From positions 496,001 to 560,000 of the forward strand of contig CAXXJA010000003.1 in NCBI GenBank assembly GCA_963678555.2: DNA of 64,000 nt. Direction: 5' to 3'. This stretch comes from SABI01 sp963678555 (GTDB taxonomy: Bacteria; Spirochaetota; Spirochaetia; Sphaerochaetales; Sphaerochaetaceae). Below, one piece after another: positions 50,586-59,556 of the stretch. Every line of letters begins with the position of its first letter. Positions within the stretch are counted from its first letter, which is position 1. The translations under genes and the position numbers were made by a program. The notes under the pieces are model-generated. The model did not search any database and was not told where the DNA came from. It saw only the letters and a list, made by a program, of their open reading frames with translations.

Positions 50586-51444
50586 TAGAAACCTTCCCGA
50601 ACAGGACGTTGTCCTTCAGGATAGCGGAGTGGGGGCATGCTGTGATGCAGTCCCCGCACCGTATGCAGGCAGCACTGTTCGGTTGCTGGTAGACCGGGAT
50701 GTCGAGTTTGCAGGTTCGCTGGCAGATGCCGCACGAGGTACACTTCTGTTCATCAATCTTGAACCTGAACAGGGCAATTCTGTTGAACAGTCCGTAGATC
50801 GCTCCGAGCGGACAGATGTAGCGGCAGAAGGGTCTGTAGATGATAATCGAACTTGCGACCACAACTGCCAGAATCAGATTCTTCCACGCGAACAGCCACC
50901 CCACCGCCTCTCTGAGGCCTTCATTCTGAATCATGAGAAGGAGGCCCGAGACGGTGCCGGACGGACAGATGTATGTACAGTAGGCAGGTGAACCCTGGCC
51001 AAGGAAATCAACGACAAAGAGCGGAAGGATGATCACGAAGAGTGCCAGGATCACGTACCGCAGTTTCTCCGCAATCTTCTCCCCTGTTCCTCTGGGAATG
51101 CGGATCTTCTTCACTCCGGGAATCTTGTACAGCAGGTCCTGAAACAGTCCGAAGGGGCAGAGCCAGCCGCAGGTGTAGCGGCCGCTGGTGATGCCCACCG
51201 CAGCAAGGAAGCCTCCCACATAGTAGGAGACCGAGGTCCCCCGCGAACCGAGCACTGCCTGCAGGGACCCGACCGGACAGGAGCCGAGAGCTCCGGGGCA
51301 TGCATAGCAGTTGAGCCCGGGAGCACAGAATGCTTTTGTACCCCCCTGATAGATCTTTCCCTGAATGAATCCTATGAGGTATGCATTCTGCAGTACGGAT
51401 GTAATAATCTGGAAGAGCGTGCGTTTTCTGTCATGTTGTTTCAT
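50554..51444 (-). CDS. NapH/CcoG-type membrane ferredoxin
   Basis: A 296-residue protein with four or five membrane helices and clusters on both sides of them. The N-terminal Cys motifs (CAPGLNCYACPGALGSCP, then CGWLCPFG) are followed by CTYICPSG and CRYICPLG, the typical CP-motif repeats of NapH-like proteins. Two [4Fe-4S] ferredoxin motifs end the protein (CTSCGICQRTCKL and CIRCGDCITACPH). It would move electrons between membrane and cytosol. ATG 51444 has AGGGAG three bases ahead; a TTG at 51465 is an alternative. It is the last gene of a TlpA/CXXC/ferredoxin operon. Confidence 0.85.
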   Translation of the reverse strand: MKQHDRKRTLFQIITSVLQNAYLIGFIQGKIYQGGTKAFCAPGLNCYACPGALGSCPVGSLQAVLGSRGTSVSYYVGGFLAAVGITSGRYTCGWLCPFGLFQDLLYKIPGVKKIRIPRGTGEKIAEKLRYVILALFVIILPLFVVDFLGQGSPAYCTYICPSGTVSGLLLMIQNEGLREAVGWLFAWKNLILAVVVASSIIIYRPFCRYICPLGAIYGLFNRIALFRFKIDEQKCTSCGICQRTCKLDIPVYQQPNSAACIRCGDCITACPHSAILKDNVLFGKVSISTPDAVQSE

Positions 51445-51457
51445 TCGCTCCCTGAAT

Positions 51458-51610
51458 TTAGCCAAGACCGATACACTCCATGCAGATCACCGTACTCTTC
51501 TGCAGTACGGTGAGATATTCCTTGTCCACCACGCCATAGGCGATGGCTCCAAGGGCTACTGTGAGGATAATGAGAGACAGGATGCGAGACTTCCCCTTCC
51601 TAATTCTCAT
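51458..51610 (-). CDS. CD1871A-type CXXC small protein
   Basis: A 50-residue peptide with one membrane helix (ILSLIILTVALGAIAYGVV) and the C-terminal CXXC motif ICMECIGLG. It belongs to the CD1871A family of CXXC proteins known from Clostridia. The start codon overlaps the TlpA gene by 11 bases, and the stop lies 13 bases before the ferredoxin ATG, so all three are one operon. The CXXC pair could be a redox or metal site on the outer face. The role is not established. Confidence 0.85.
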   Translation of the reverse strand: MRIRKGKSRILSLIILTVALGAIAYGVVDKEYLTVLQKSTVICMECIGLG

Positions 51611-52265
51611 ATTCCGCAAAGACTCCTTCTATCACCTCGATCCACGCTTCCTTGGACCGGCTTCCGGTGACTTCCTTTCCGATGAGTCTGCCCTTTGAGT
51701 CGACAAAGAACGTGGTCGGCACGACCTGAATGTTCGACAGGTAGGCTTCATTCAGTTCCATCGAGATCGGCAGCATGTGCTGATAATCGGCCTTCGTGTA
51801 ATCAACGATAGCCCTGGCCATTCCAATCTGTTCCTTGAACTTCTCCTCATCCTGATGATATCCGTCAATCACTATCCCGGCAATCTGAAAACCTTTATCA
51901 GCATACTCGCGGTTGAGATCTCCGAGGTCGGGCATCTCTCTGATACAGGGGGAGCAGTAGGTTCCCCACACATTTATCATCGTGATATCAGCCTGTGAGA
52001 ACAGGTTCTGATCTATCAGGTCCCCGTAGATGCTGTAGGTCATGAACTGAACTGAGTCGTCCGGGCTTTCTGCCTGAGGCACTGCAGGTGTAGACTGCGA
52101 ACTCTGGGGTGACTCGAGTTCCCCTTCGAGTAACGGCTGACGTACATTGATCGTCTGCTCTTCCTTCTCCTGCTCCTTGTTTCCTCCTGCACTCAGAGGC
52201 AGGGAGAAGAGGAGCAATATGAGGAGAATCGACAGAACGGTATGTGAAAATGATAATTGTTTCAT
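51600..52265 (-). CDS. TlpA-like thiol-disulfide oxidoreductase, exported
   Basis: A 221-residue redoxin. The signal peptide ends near LPLSAGG, followed by a 50-residue acidic linker and a thioredoxin fold with active site WGTYCSPC (WCxxC variant, near residue 102) and a cis-Pro region (VVPTTFFVDSKGRLIG). It would reduce disulfides, or act in c-type cytochrome-like maturation, outside the cytoplasm. ATG 52265 is preferred: it gives the signal peptide and has AAGGAA ahead. It heads the operon with the CXXC peptide and membrane ferredoxin, which could supply electrons to it. Confidence 0.87.
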   Translation of the reverse strand: MKQLSFSHTVLSILLILLLFSLPLSAGGNKEQEKEEQTINVRQPLLEGELESPQSSQSTPAVPQAESPDDSVQFMTYSIYGDLIDQNLFSQADITMINVWGTYCSPCIREMPDLGDLNREYADKGFQIAGIVIDGYHQDEEKFKEQIGMARAIVDYTKADYQHMLPISMELNEAYLSNIQVVPTTFFVDSKGRLIGKEVTGSRSKEAWIEVIEGVFAEYEN

Positions 52266-52340
52266 GATATGATTCCTTTTTTTACATGAGTATACCATGA
52301 ATGACGGTTTCATCAAGGTGACTAGGTCACACTTATGTAT

Positions 52341-52382
52341 GGTGAACATGCTGATACGCTGTAGAGTGACAGCATGCTCACC
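52341..52382. repeat. 13-bp inverted repeat after the response-regulator gene
   Basis: GGTGAACATGCTG (52341-52353) and CAGCATGCTCACC (52370-52382) pair with one mismatch around a 16-base loop. No T-run follows on either strand. It could be a Rho-independent-like end or an mRNA stabilising hairpin. Confidence 0.55.
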
Positions 52383-52441
52383 GCTTGAGAGAAGGGATAA
52401 CAGTCAGGTGTTCACGGGTCTCCTCATCGAAGAGAACGAGT

Positions 52442-53086
52442 CTACCCTTCATCCTGAACCCAGATAAATGCCTTCTTCTGGAGTTCGCTCACGCTGATTG
52501 TCTCCATTTTGACCTTGATATGTTCGATATGCGTGCTCACGGTGCTCGGACGTATCTTGAGAATTTTCGCAATCTCCCTCGAAGTTCTTCCCTTTCCAAG
52601 CAGGGTGAATACGGAGATCTCTCTCCTGCTCAGTAGGTCCTCCGGGGCTGTTGAGCCGGTTTCGGGGGGGACCTGTGTATACAGGAGTCTTTCCGAGATC
52701 GAAGGGGAGAGATAGAGAATGCCCTTCGCGACGACCCGTATGGCATCGATCAGGGATTCGGAGGTGTCGGATTTCGGGAGAAAGCCTTTGGCTCCCAGTT
52801 CCATGGATCGTCTGACTATCGAGATATTTTCTGAGGCGGAGAGCATCAGAACCCTGATGTTTTCAAGCTGGTCCCTGTGGGTTTCGAGAAATTCCAGACC
52901 GCTCCATCGGGAATCCATGCTGATATCGAGGATGAGTAGGTCAGGAGAGAGCTCGGCCAGCAGATGGTCAAGGTCTGACAGTGAGCCGGTTTCTCCGACT
53001 ATCTCGAGGGTATCCTCACCTTGAATCTGGAGCCGTATTCCTTTTCTGATGAGTTCATGGTCATCTGCCAATACAATGCGTGTCAT
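52442..53086 (-). CDS. LuxR/NarL-type response regulator
   Basis: A 214-residue response regulator. The receiver has the acid pair ADDH and the phosphate acceptor Asp54 in LLILDISMDS, with a conserved Lys in GFLPKSD. The output domain is a LuxR helix-turn-helix (LLSRREISVFTLLGKGRTSREIAKILKIRPSTVSTHIEHIKVK), with a short C-terminal tail ending FIWVQDEG. It overlaps the kinase gene by ATGA, so they form a two-component pair. A fragment of a related regulator is present at 59406-59519. Confidence 0.92.
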   Translation of the reverse strand: MTRIVLADDHELIRKGIRLQIQGEDTLEIVGETGSLSDLDHLLAELSPDLLILDISMDSRWSGLEFLETHRDQLENIRVLMLSASENISIVRRSMELGAKGFLPKSDTSESLIDAIRVVAKGILYLSPSISERLLYTQVPPETGSTAPEDLLSRREISVFTLLGKGRTSREIAKILKIRPSTVSTHIEHIKVKMETISVSELQKKAFIWVQDEG

Positions 53087-54981
53087 ACTGATCTCTCCGG
53101 TATTTCTGCAGTCACACGGAACACCTCAGGCGGTACAGGTCCTGCAGAAAAGGTTCCTCCCAGTGATTCGATGCGGTACCGCATGATATCGAGGCCGTGG
53201 TCTATGATGGTGTGAATTTCTGAAAGAGTCTCATCGATTCCATCGTTTTCAATTTTAAGGGTATAGACCCCTTCATCACGGTGAAGGGTGATGTGGATGT
53301 ACGAAGGCTTCGCATGGATCATTGCATTCGTAATGCCCTCCCTCATCACCAGATAGAGCTGTTCTCTGCCATGATTCCAGCGCGTGTCGGGAAGGTCTCC
53401 CATATCCAGTACAAACGGGACACTGTATACCCGTTCGTTCTGTTGTGCCATGTCCCTCACGGCAGATTCAAAGCTGGTGCCTTCCAGCCGTGCAGGTCCG
53501 ATTCCGTTCATGATATTGCGCAGTTCGTCTGATATCTGTACTGCTGTGTCATGAAGGAGTGCCAGATCCTGTTCTTCGGCTTTTCCGATCTTCACATATC
53601 CCTCTGTCAGGAAACGCATGGCCGAAGTCAGCTGTGCCAGTCTGTCGTGAAGGTCGTTTCGGATCTGGTCACGGGTATGATCGGCAATGGTGAGCATTCT
53701 GTTCTTGGCTGTTTCGATCCGTTCTCGTTCCTTCAGGATCGATTGCGTAAGCAGCAGCCAGTAGCTGGCTGCATACACGAGGGAGGTGATATGGAGTATT
53801 TCATAGCTGAAATTGCCGGAGACGTAGGAAAAGGAGTCGTGAGCTGTTGAGAAGAAGAGCAGCAGCTGGATGGCAAGTCTCAGGATACCCTGAGTAAGGT
53901 TGTTGGCATGCAAGGGAGAGAATGTTCTTAGGTACTGTTGAATGATCAGATAGCCGAAGACCAGAGCGATGAGCGGATGATAGATGTAGCTGATATAACT
54001 GCTTGCTCTGAAGGGGAGTACGATATTTACGATTCCCATGAGGAGAAAGAGGATGGCAATGCGGTCAATGAGAGGCGTTCTTCGATGACGGAAGATGTCG
54101 GTCGCGATGGATTTTATGATGAGTCCTCCGCTGAAGTAGTACAGCGTGAATGAGGCTTTTTTCATAACTGTATAGTCAATATCGGGTATCCATTCATACA
54201 GTGCGTAGGAGATCATCATGAAGCCGCCGAAGGCTGCGAAGAGTATCGCACTGACGAAATAGAGGAGGTGATACTCCTTCATCAGGAGAGAGAGAATGAA
54301 GGTGATTGCTGCGATGAACAGGACAGCTGCGAAGATCAGGTGGTCGAGATCTATCCGTCTCTCATAGCGGGTGCTCAGCAGCGGGGCGGGGGCAATCATC
54401 ACCTGTTCCCAGAGACCGGCCCGCAGGTCGGTGAAATTACTGACCCGTATATCTATGTGGTTCACTCCTTCTTTCAGTGAGAACTGATATACAGGGGACC
54501 TGGCGGTTGCCACAGCGTCTTCTGCCCTTTCTCCGTACCTTCCCTGTTCTCCTATCATGAGCCCGTTCACGATGAGCTCTCCGCTTGTCCCCATGGTATG
54601 GGTGAACAGTTCCAGCGGGGTCCCGGCAAGATCCTCCGGCACAGAGAGTTCGAGCCTGTAGGTCGCATACCCGGTAGACCAGGCAACAGCCGGTACCTCC
54701 TGAAGTATTGCGGGTTCTTTTCCGTTCATAAGAAGATACCACTGCCCGTCCAGAGCATGGCTCGAGGAGAACGTCTCGGAGGGAGGAAGCTCCGCCTTCC
54801 CGTCAGTGACCGGGATCGTGTTCGGTGTATACGGTATCGGGAGAACGGCAGCAACAGCTGCCAGGAGAATAAGAGCACTGGAAATACTATACGAAGCGTA
54901 TCGGTGTTTTCTGTTAGCGGTCCACATGGTATATGCTGCGATTATATCATGGATTGCCAGGCGGTTAATAGCAATATTCAC
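53083..54981 (-). CDS. 7TM-DISM-type sensor histidine kinase, NarX-like
   Basis: A 632-residue kinase. An N-terminal helix (SISSALILLAAVAAVLP) is followed by an extracytoplasmic beta-rich domain (LDGQWYLLMNGKEPAIL ... VNHIDIRVSNF), seven membrane helices (residues 215-410) and a cytosolic dimerisation helix with the phospho-acceptor His in RNDLHDRLAQLT. The ATPase has the N-box EGITNAMIHAKP and the G-box DHGLDIMRYRIESLGG. The start is GTG 54981, because AGGAG lies six bases ahead; ATG 54927 has none. It senses an external signal, unknown, and phosphorylates the overlapping regulator. Confidence 0.9.
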   Translation of the reverse strand: MNIAINRLAIHDIIAAYTMWTANRKHRYASYSISSALILLAAVAAVLPIPYTPNTIPVTDGKAELPPSETFSSSHALDGQWYLLMNGKEPAILQEVPAVAWSTGYATYRLELSVPEDLAGTPLELFTHTMGTSGELIVNGLMIGEQGRYGERAEDAVATARSPVYQFSLKEGVNHIDIRVSNFTDLRAGLWEQVMIAPAPLLSTRYERRIDLDHLIFAAVLFIAAITFILSLLMKEYHLLYFVSAILFAAFGGFMMISYALYEWIPDIDYTVMKKASFTLYYFSGGLIIKSIATDIFRHRRTPLIDRIAILFLLMGIVNIVLPFRASSYISYIYHPLIALVFGYLIIQQYLRTFSPLHANNLTQGILRLAIQLLLFFSTAHDSFSYVSGNFSYEILHITSLVYAASYWLLLTQSILKERERIETAKNRMLTIADHTRDQIRNDLHDRLAQLTSAMRFLTEGYVKIGKAEEQDLALLHDTAVQISDELRNIMNGIGPARLEGTSFESAVRDMAQQNERVYSVPFVLDMGDLPDTRWNHGREQLYLVMREGITNAMIHAKPSYIHITLHRDEGVYTLKIENDGIDETLSEIHTIIDHGLDIMRYRIESLGGTFSAGPVPPEVFRVTAEIPERSV

Positions 54982-55115
54982 TATTTCTCCTAGTATTTGT
55001 CTCGATATACAGAGTTGGTTTCCGCATGTACTCTGTCCCTGTCGGCGGGGTGTGAGACTTCCTCACTGATGATACAACCTGTTTGCAGGAAGTAAGTCGT
55101 ATGAAGGAGGCCGGG

Positions 55116-55937
55116 ATGGCACCAGCAAAGAGATTCTTATGCATTGTTCTTCTCATAACCGGTGCAGGTATGCTTCTTCCTGCGCAGACGATGCAGCTTT
55201 CCATAGCCTCAATGCCGGACGAGATGACGGCACTGCGGCTGCAGGTTAATGGTATCGACCCGGACAGCTGGGAACTGCTCGAGTACAGTGAAGCTGTTCA
55301 GCAGTGGAGAGGCAGTGCCGACACGTCAGATGTACTCTATTTTCAGTACAGGGATGTTCAGGGTGAGTGGGGCGATGTTCGGAAGATGGTCTATTCAGCT
55401 GAGTACAGGACATGGAAGCTGGTGCCGGCACAGGATGTCTCTGCACAGGAGAAAGAGTCCTTTCCGTTGCGGACATCAGCGGGAGTGGTGGTCACCACTC
55501 CTTTGAACCATCTGCCTGATACCATGTACGCCTTCTCCTATGGACTCAGCACCCGCATTGAGATGGGGTTTCCGAAGGTCGCTTCTCTTACGGGGTTTGC
55601 GGACCTGACCTATGCCTACGGTCCCTCCGACCATGCTCTTGTGGAAGAGGTTCATGAACTGGGCCTCTCTGCAGGTGCCGCATACGCATTCCCTCTCGGG
55701 AGTGTGACGGTTTCCCCGGAATTGAGCGGCGGCGGTATGCTTCACATCCCCCGTTTCACAGCAAGTGGTGTAATGGTGTTCACAGATGCGATGTACCGTG
55801 CAGGAGTGAGAATCACGAGAGAAATCCTGGAAGGGACATCAGTGTATGCAGGAGCGGGAATCCTGTATTTCCCTGAACAGTATAGCGACTACGGCTTGCT
55901 CGGTGAGTTCCACAGCGGGATACGAGTATCTCTGTAA
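55116..55937 (+). CDS. exported outer-membrane-like protein of unknown family
   Basis: A 273-residue protein with a signal peptide (FLCIVLLITGAGMLLPAQ) and a beta-rich body. The second half has repeated strands with alternating Gly and aromatic residues (SYGLSTRIEMGFPKVASLTGFADLTYAYG ... GVRITREILEGTSVYAGAGILYF) as in a small outer-membrane barrel. ATG 55116 follows AAGGAGG by six bases, while the longer frame from 55083 has no site. It is followed 12 bases later by the InlB-repeat lipoprotein, probably as one operon. No named family. Confidence 0.68.
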   Translation: MAPAKRFLCIVLLITGAGMLLPAQTMQLSIASMPDEMTALRLQVNGIDPDSWELLEYSEAVQQWRGSADTSDVLYFQYRDVQGEWGDVRKMVYSAEYRTWKLVPAQDVSAQEKESFPLRTSAGVVVTTPLNHLPDTMYAFSYGLSTRIEMGFPKVASLTGFADLTYAYGPSDHALVEEVHELGLSAGAAYAFPLGSVTVSPELSGGGMLHIPRFTASGVMVFTDAMYRAGVRITREILEGTSVYAGAGILYFPEQYSDYGLLGEFHSGIRVSL

Positions 55938-55949
55938 GGGAGGAATGAT

Positions 55950-57899
55950 ATGAGACACAGCCTCGGAACAGTATCGGCGGGAAGGGGGCGATTCATCCTA
56001 TCGACATTCCTGGTGGTCATGGTGCTCCTCCTTGCAGTGAGCTGCAGTGATTTCATCGATGTCATGCGCGGAGGTACGGTGAGCTTCGTTTCAGACTATG
56101 GCGACCCCATAGATGAGGCGTTTGTCCTTGGGAAGGTGCAGGAGCCTCCCATGAGTGCCGTGGACGGGTATACGCTTGAAGGCTGGTACTCGGATGATGG
56201 GTTCAACACGAGGTGGAATTTCAGCACTCCGGTCACAGAGGATATGACCCTGTATGCGAAGTGGGTGATATCGACCTATACGGTGACCTATGATGCCAAC
56301 GGTGCGACCTCTGGAACTGCCCCCACTTCCCAGACGAAAACCTACGGAGTAGACCTTACCCTGCAGAGCAACAGCGGAACTCTCGAAAAGAGTGGTCTCT
56401 TCTTCGGGGGATGGAACACGGCTGCTGACGGCAGCGGGACAGACTATGGTGCAGGTGCCGCCTACACAACAGAGGCCGATCTTATCCTGTACGCGAAGTG
56501 GGTCGACGGCTATGCCATCACCTATTATGCGAACGGCGGAAGCGGCAGTGTTCCAACCACGGTGAAACAGCCGGGCGAGACAGTTCGTATTGCCAGTGGT
56601 TCCGGGTTCTCTCGAAGCGGGTCGGCCTTTGTTTCCTGGAACACGGCTGCTGACGGCAGCGGGACACAGTACGCTCCGGGGGATTCGTATTCTGCAGATG
56701 CCGCCCTGAACCTGTATGCACAGTGGATGATGGTTGTCACTGCCTCGGATGGCCAACTGGAGGATGCGTTCGGTAATGCAGTGGCTGTATCGGGAGACTA
56801 TATGGTTGTCGGTGCCCATCACGATGACATCGATGCAAAACGCTGGGCAGGCAGTGCCTATTTCTATCATCGTGACAGCGAGACGGGACTCTGGGGAGAA
56901 GAGCAGAAGGTTCAGATGGCGACCCCGATAGAAGACGGTTTATTTGGTAATTCTGTTGATATTTCGGGCGATTATGCTGTTATCGGAGCTCCTGGCGGCT
57001 CTTTTGGCAGTATGTACATATATCGTCGCAACAGTTCTGGAGTCTGGGAAATCGACACCACAATTGATTCTACCTTATCTGACGCCGGGACCCCACAGGT
57101 AGGGTCTTATGCCGAATTCGGTTTCTCTGTTGCTATTGATGGGGACCGTATCATTGCAGGAGCTATTAATGATACGCCCGTTTACAGTGGCAGTGATGAC
57201 GCGGAGGGAAGTGCCTTTATTTTTGAACGTGATTCAGTCGCAGGCTGGTCATCAAATCCGACGAGCAAGATATACTCGCAGGCTTTGTATGATAAGGAAA
57301 ACGCATGGTTCGGTTATCATGTCGATATATCGGGAGATTCTGCAGTTATTGGTTCGCATCACTTGGCGATCAGTACCTCAGTCCTAGGTGCCGCCTACAT
57401 ATTTGAGCGTGACAGCACAGACGGACAGTGGAAATCAATCGATCAGGATTCTCCTGTCGGAGAAGGGTACAGAAACGGGGGGACATACGTAGGATATGAT
57501 GTTGCAATAGATCAGGGTACTGTGTGTATCGGAAGCCCGGACTTCTATAAGTCCGTAGGCGACGGTATTGTACATGTGGTGGAGCGGGATGAGACGGACG
57601 GCTGGCCTGAATGGAATTCCTGGACCTGGTCTTTGGAGATAGACGGTGGTTCGAGCGATAATCCTTTTTTCGGTTCTCAGGTCGCAATCTCAGGAGATAC
57701 ACTCGTTGCCGGTGCAGAGGATATGATTTTTGTGTACACATGGGACGAGGGAAGCAGTGTGTGGTCGAAGGAAAAGGAGATTCTTCTTCCTGTGTTAGAT
57801 ACAGATGCTGACTTCACATATGATGGGAACACGTTGGCGATCGGCACACCGGGATATGGGGCAGCAGGCACCAATTGTGTATATATTCCTGCGTTATAA
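55950..57899 (+). CDS. lipoprotein with InlB-type B-repeats and FG-GAP-like propeller
   Basis: A 649-residue surface lipoprotein. The signal peptide ends in the lipobox LLAVSC. Residues 40-270 carry three Listeria-Bacteroides (InlB B) repeats of the form GYTLEGWYSDDGFNTRWNF...LYAKW, two of which are nearly identical in DNA as well (a 30-base block at 56412 and 56638). The rest (residues 280-640) is an FG-GAP-like propeller with motifs such as GNAVAVSGDYMVVGAHH and GYHVDISGDSAVIGSHH. Such proteins bind partners at the cell surface. GGGAGGAATGAT precedes the ATG. Confidence 0.83.
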   Translation: MRHSLGTVSAGRGRFILSTFLVVMVLLLAVSCSDFIDVMRGGTVSFVSDYGDPIDEAFVLGKVQEPPMSAVDGYTLEGWYSDDGFNTRWNFSTPVTEDMTLYAKWVISTYTVTYDANGATSGTAPTSQTKTYGVDLTLQSNSGTLEKSGLFFGGWNTAADGSGTDYGAGAAYTTEADLILYAKWVDGYAITYYANGGSGSVPTTVKQPGETVRIASGSGFSRSGSAFVSWNTAADGSGTQYAPGDSYSADAALNLYAQWMMVVTASDGQLEDAFGNAVAVSGDYMVVGAHHDDIDAKRWAGSAYFYHRDSETGLWGEEQKVQMATPIEDGLFGNSVDISGDYAVIGAPGGSFGSMYIYRRNSSGVWEIDTTIDSTLSDAGTPQVGSYAEFGFSVAIDGDRIIAGAINDTPVYSGSDDAEGSAFIFERDSVAGWSSNPTSKIYSQALYDKENAWFGYHVDISGDSAVIGSHHLAISTSVLGAAYIFERDSTDGQWKSIDQDSPVGEGYRNGGTYVGYDVAIDQGTVCIGSPDFYKSVGDGIVHVVERDETDGWPEWNSWTWSLEIDGGSSDNPFFGSQVAISGDTLVAGAEDMIFVYTWDEGSSVWSKEKEILLPVLDTDADFTYDGNTLAIGTPGYGAAGTNCVYIPAL

Positions 57900-58061
57900 T
57901 CTCAGGACACTGTGTGTAGAGGTTGTCGAGTTCACGATGTTGATTACCTGTAGAAGAGGCTGATGATGACGACACGTGTTGTAGAAGCGGTTGATGCCTT
58001 CCTGAGACAGGAAACGGGCAGAAAGATATCAGAGAGCGAATCCCTGAAAAGGATGGTTGGA

Positions 58062-59189
58062 ATGAATAGGTTCAGATCAGTCAGGCAGGGTGTCATCACC
58101 CTTATGCTTGCGTTCATCGTACTCCTGACCGGTTGCAGTATCATGAGTGATACCCCAGATGCTATCACCCTCACCTTCAATGCGAATGACAGCAACGCGG
58201 AAGGTTCTATGGCAACTCTGGTACTCGAACCCGGTGAGGTTATTTCGCTTCCTGTCTCTTCGTTCACTTTGACAGACGGCTCCTTTTCTCACTGGAACTC
58301 GGACTCTGATGGCAGCGGGACAGCCTACGGTGATGAAGGAGAGTTCACGATGGGCTCCCAGAGCGTGATTCTCTACGCACGATGGAACCGGTCTGTTTCC
58401 CTGGGGAATGTTCCTATGGGTATTACAGCGGCGGGAGGATATCTGTATGTCGCAAGCAGAGACGATCATACCATCCTGAAAGTTGACCCGGTCACCTTCA
58501 GTGCCTCGGTGTTTGCCGGCAGCGGGACAGATGACACCGTTGATGGTACCGGCACTGCAGCCTCATTCGACAAGCCAGTGGAAATAGCAGCCGATGAGTC
58601 CTTTCTGTATGTGAGCGAATGGGGGGGCGGTGCAGTCAGAAAAATCAGCCTGGAGACAGCGGAAGTCACGACAGTAGCTGACGGTTTGCAGTTGCCAAGG
58701 GCTGTTGCTGTTGATGGCGATCATCTCTTTGTCGTTGAAACAGCGGCTGATCGCCTGAATCACATCAGGCTGAGTACGCAGGCAAAGACCGTCATCAGTG
58801 TGACCGGGGCTCCCATAGATTTTCCCCTGGATATGGTGGCGTGTGGAGACAGCCTGTTCCTGGCGAATTATGACGATAATAACATTATAGAGATTGCATG
58901 TACGTATGATGATCAGGGGGCAGTCAGCTCTGCGGAATCCACAGTACTACTCGATGGGTTTGATACTCCTCTGGGTCTTTCCCTCGATGGAACAGAGCTG
59001 TATATCACCTCATACACTCCCGGCAAGGTCGTCAAGACAGATATATCCCCGGGGAGTACCTATTCCCAGGTGACTGTGATTGACCGAATAACCGTTCCGA
59101 CGGATCTCGCCATCTCGGGAGAAGACCTCTTCATCACACGATCGGACTGGGACGAGCTTCAGGTGGAGGTGCTGGATCGTGTTCCATGA
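58062..59189 (+). CDS. NHL-like-propeller lipoprotein with InlB-type B-repeat
   Basis: A 375-residue lipoprotein. The lipobox is LLTGC in MLAFIVLLTGC. One B-repeat (HWNSDSDGSGTAYGDEGEF...LYARW) is followed by an NHL/YVTN-like propeller (GGYLYVASRDDHTILKVD, DESFLYVSEWGGGAVRKI, GDHLFVVETAADRLNHI, GTELYITSYTPGKVVKT). It shares repeat and architecture with the preceding gene. ATG 58062 is chosen as it starts the signal peptide; the longer frame from 57963 does not. Its last 130 bases are repeated in degraded form at 61045-61170. Confidence 0.8.
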   Translation: MNRFRSVRQGVITLMLAFIVLLTGCSIMSDTPDAITLTFNANDSNAEGSMATLVLEPGEVISLPVSSFTLTDGSFSHWNSDSDGSGTAYGDEGEFTMGSQSVILYARWNRSVSLGNVPMGITAAGGYLYVASRDDHTILKVDPVTFSASVFAGSGTDDTVDGTGTAASFDKPVEIAADESFLYVSEWGGGAVRKISLETAEVTTVADGLQLPRAVAVDGDHLFVVETAADRLNHIRLSTQAKTVISVTGAPIDFPLDMVACGDSLFLANYDDNNIIEIACTYDDQGAVSSAESTVLLDGFDTPLGLSLDGTELYITSYTPGKVVKTDISPGSTYSQVTVIDRITVPTDLAISGEDLFITRSDWDELQVEVLDRVP

Positions 59190-59373
59190 GGTAAAGAGAG
59201 CCGGCAGGTGACAGTGCAGAAGGGAGCGTGGAAGAGATTGGGAAGTTATTCAGGCAGTATGCTCGATGTCGGCTGTGGCAATCGTGTGGCAGTCTTATCG
59301 GGTCCGCTGATCCAGGGAGCTTCCCGGGTTTTCCGATGGGCTGTACGATATCTCCGGCCGGGACCGGTCAGGC
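59056..59373 (+). repeat. direct repeat, copy 1 (3' end of the lipoprotein gene plus downstream DNA)
   Basis: 318 bases that recur at 61045-61347 in the same orientation. The copies align throughout with scattered substitutions and only one gap, a 15-base in-frame deletion in copy 2. Copy 1 holds the intact end of the lipoprotein gene. The shared DNA beyond its stop codon has an open frame (MTVQK...) which I do not consider coding. Confidence 0.85.
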
Positions 59374-59405
59374 ATCCTTCCGTCTTTGCAGCGAAGAAGA
59401 AGAGT

Positions 59406-59519
59406 CTATCCTTCACCCTCAACCCAGACAAAGGCATCCTTCTGGAGCTCCTTCGCGTTGAAGATTTCCAGTTTTACCTTGATGGCGTTTTCGACCATCG
59501 TGTGAGAGAAGGGGAACAT
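59406..59519 (-). pseudogene. C-terminal remnant of a LuxR-type response regulator
   Basis: The minus-strand frame ends VENAIKVKLEIFNAKELQKDAFVWVEGEG and a stop at 59406-59408. This parallels the end of the regulator at 52442 (HIEHIKVKMETISVSELQKKAFIWVQDEG). Only the last helix and tail survive, about 35 residues; the receiver and most of the HTH are gone. It lies directly beyond repeat copy 1. Confidence 0.72.
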
Positions 59520-59556
59520 TCAGGAGGCAGGTGCGGCTCTGGACTGGCACTGTACG

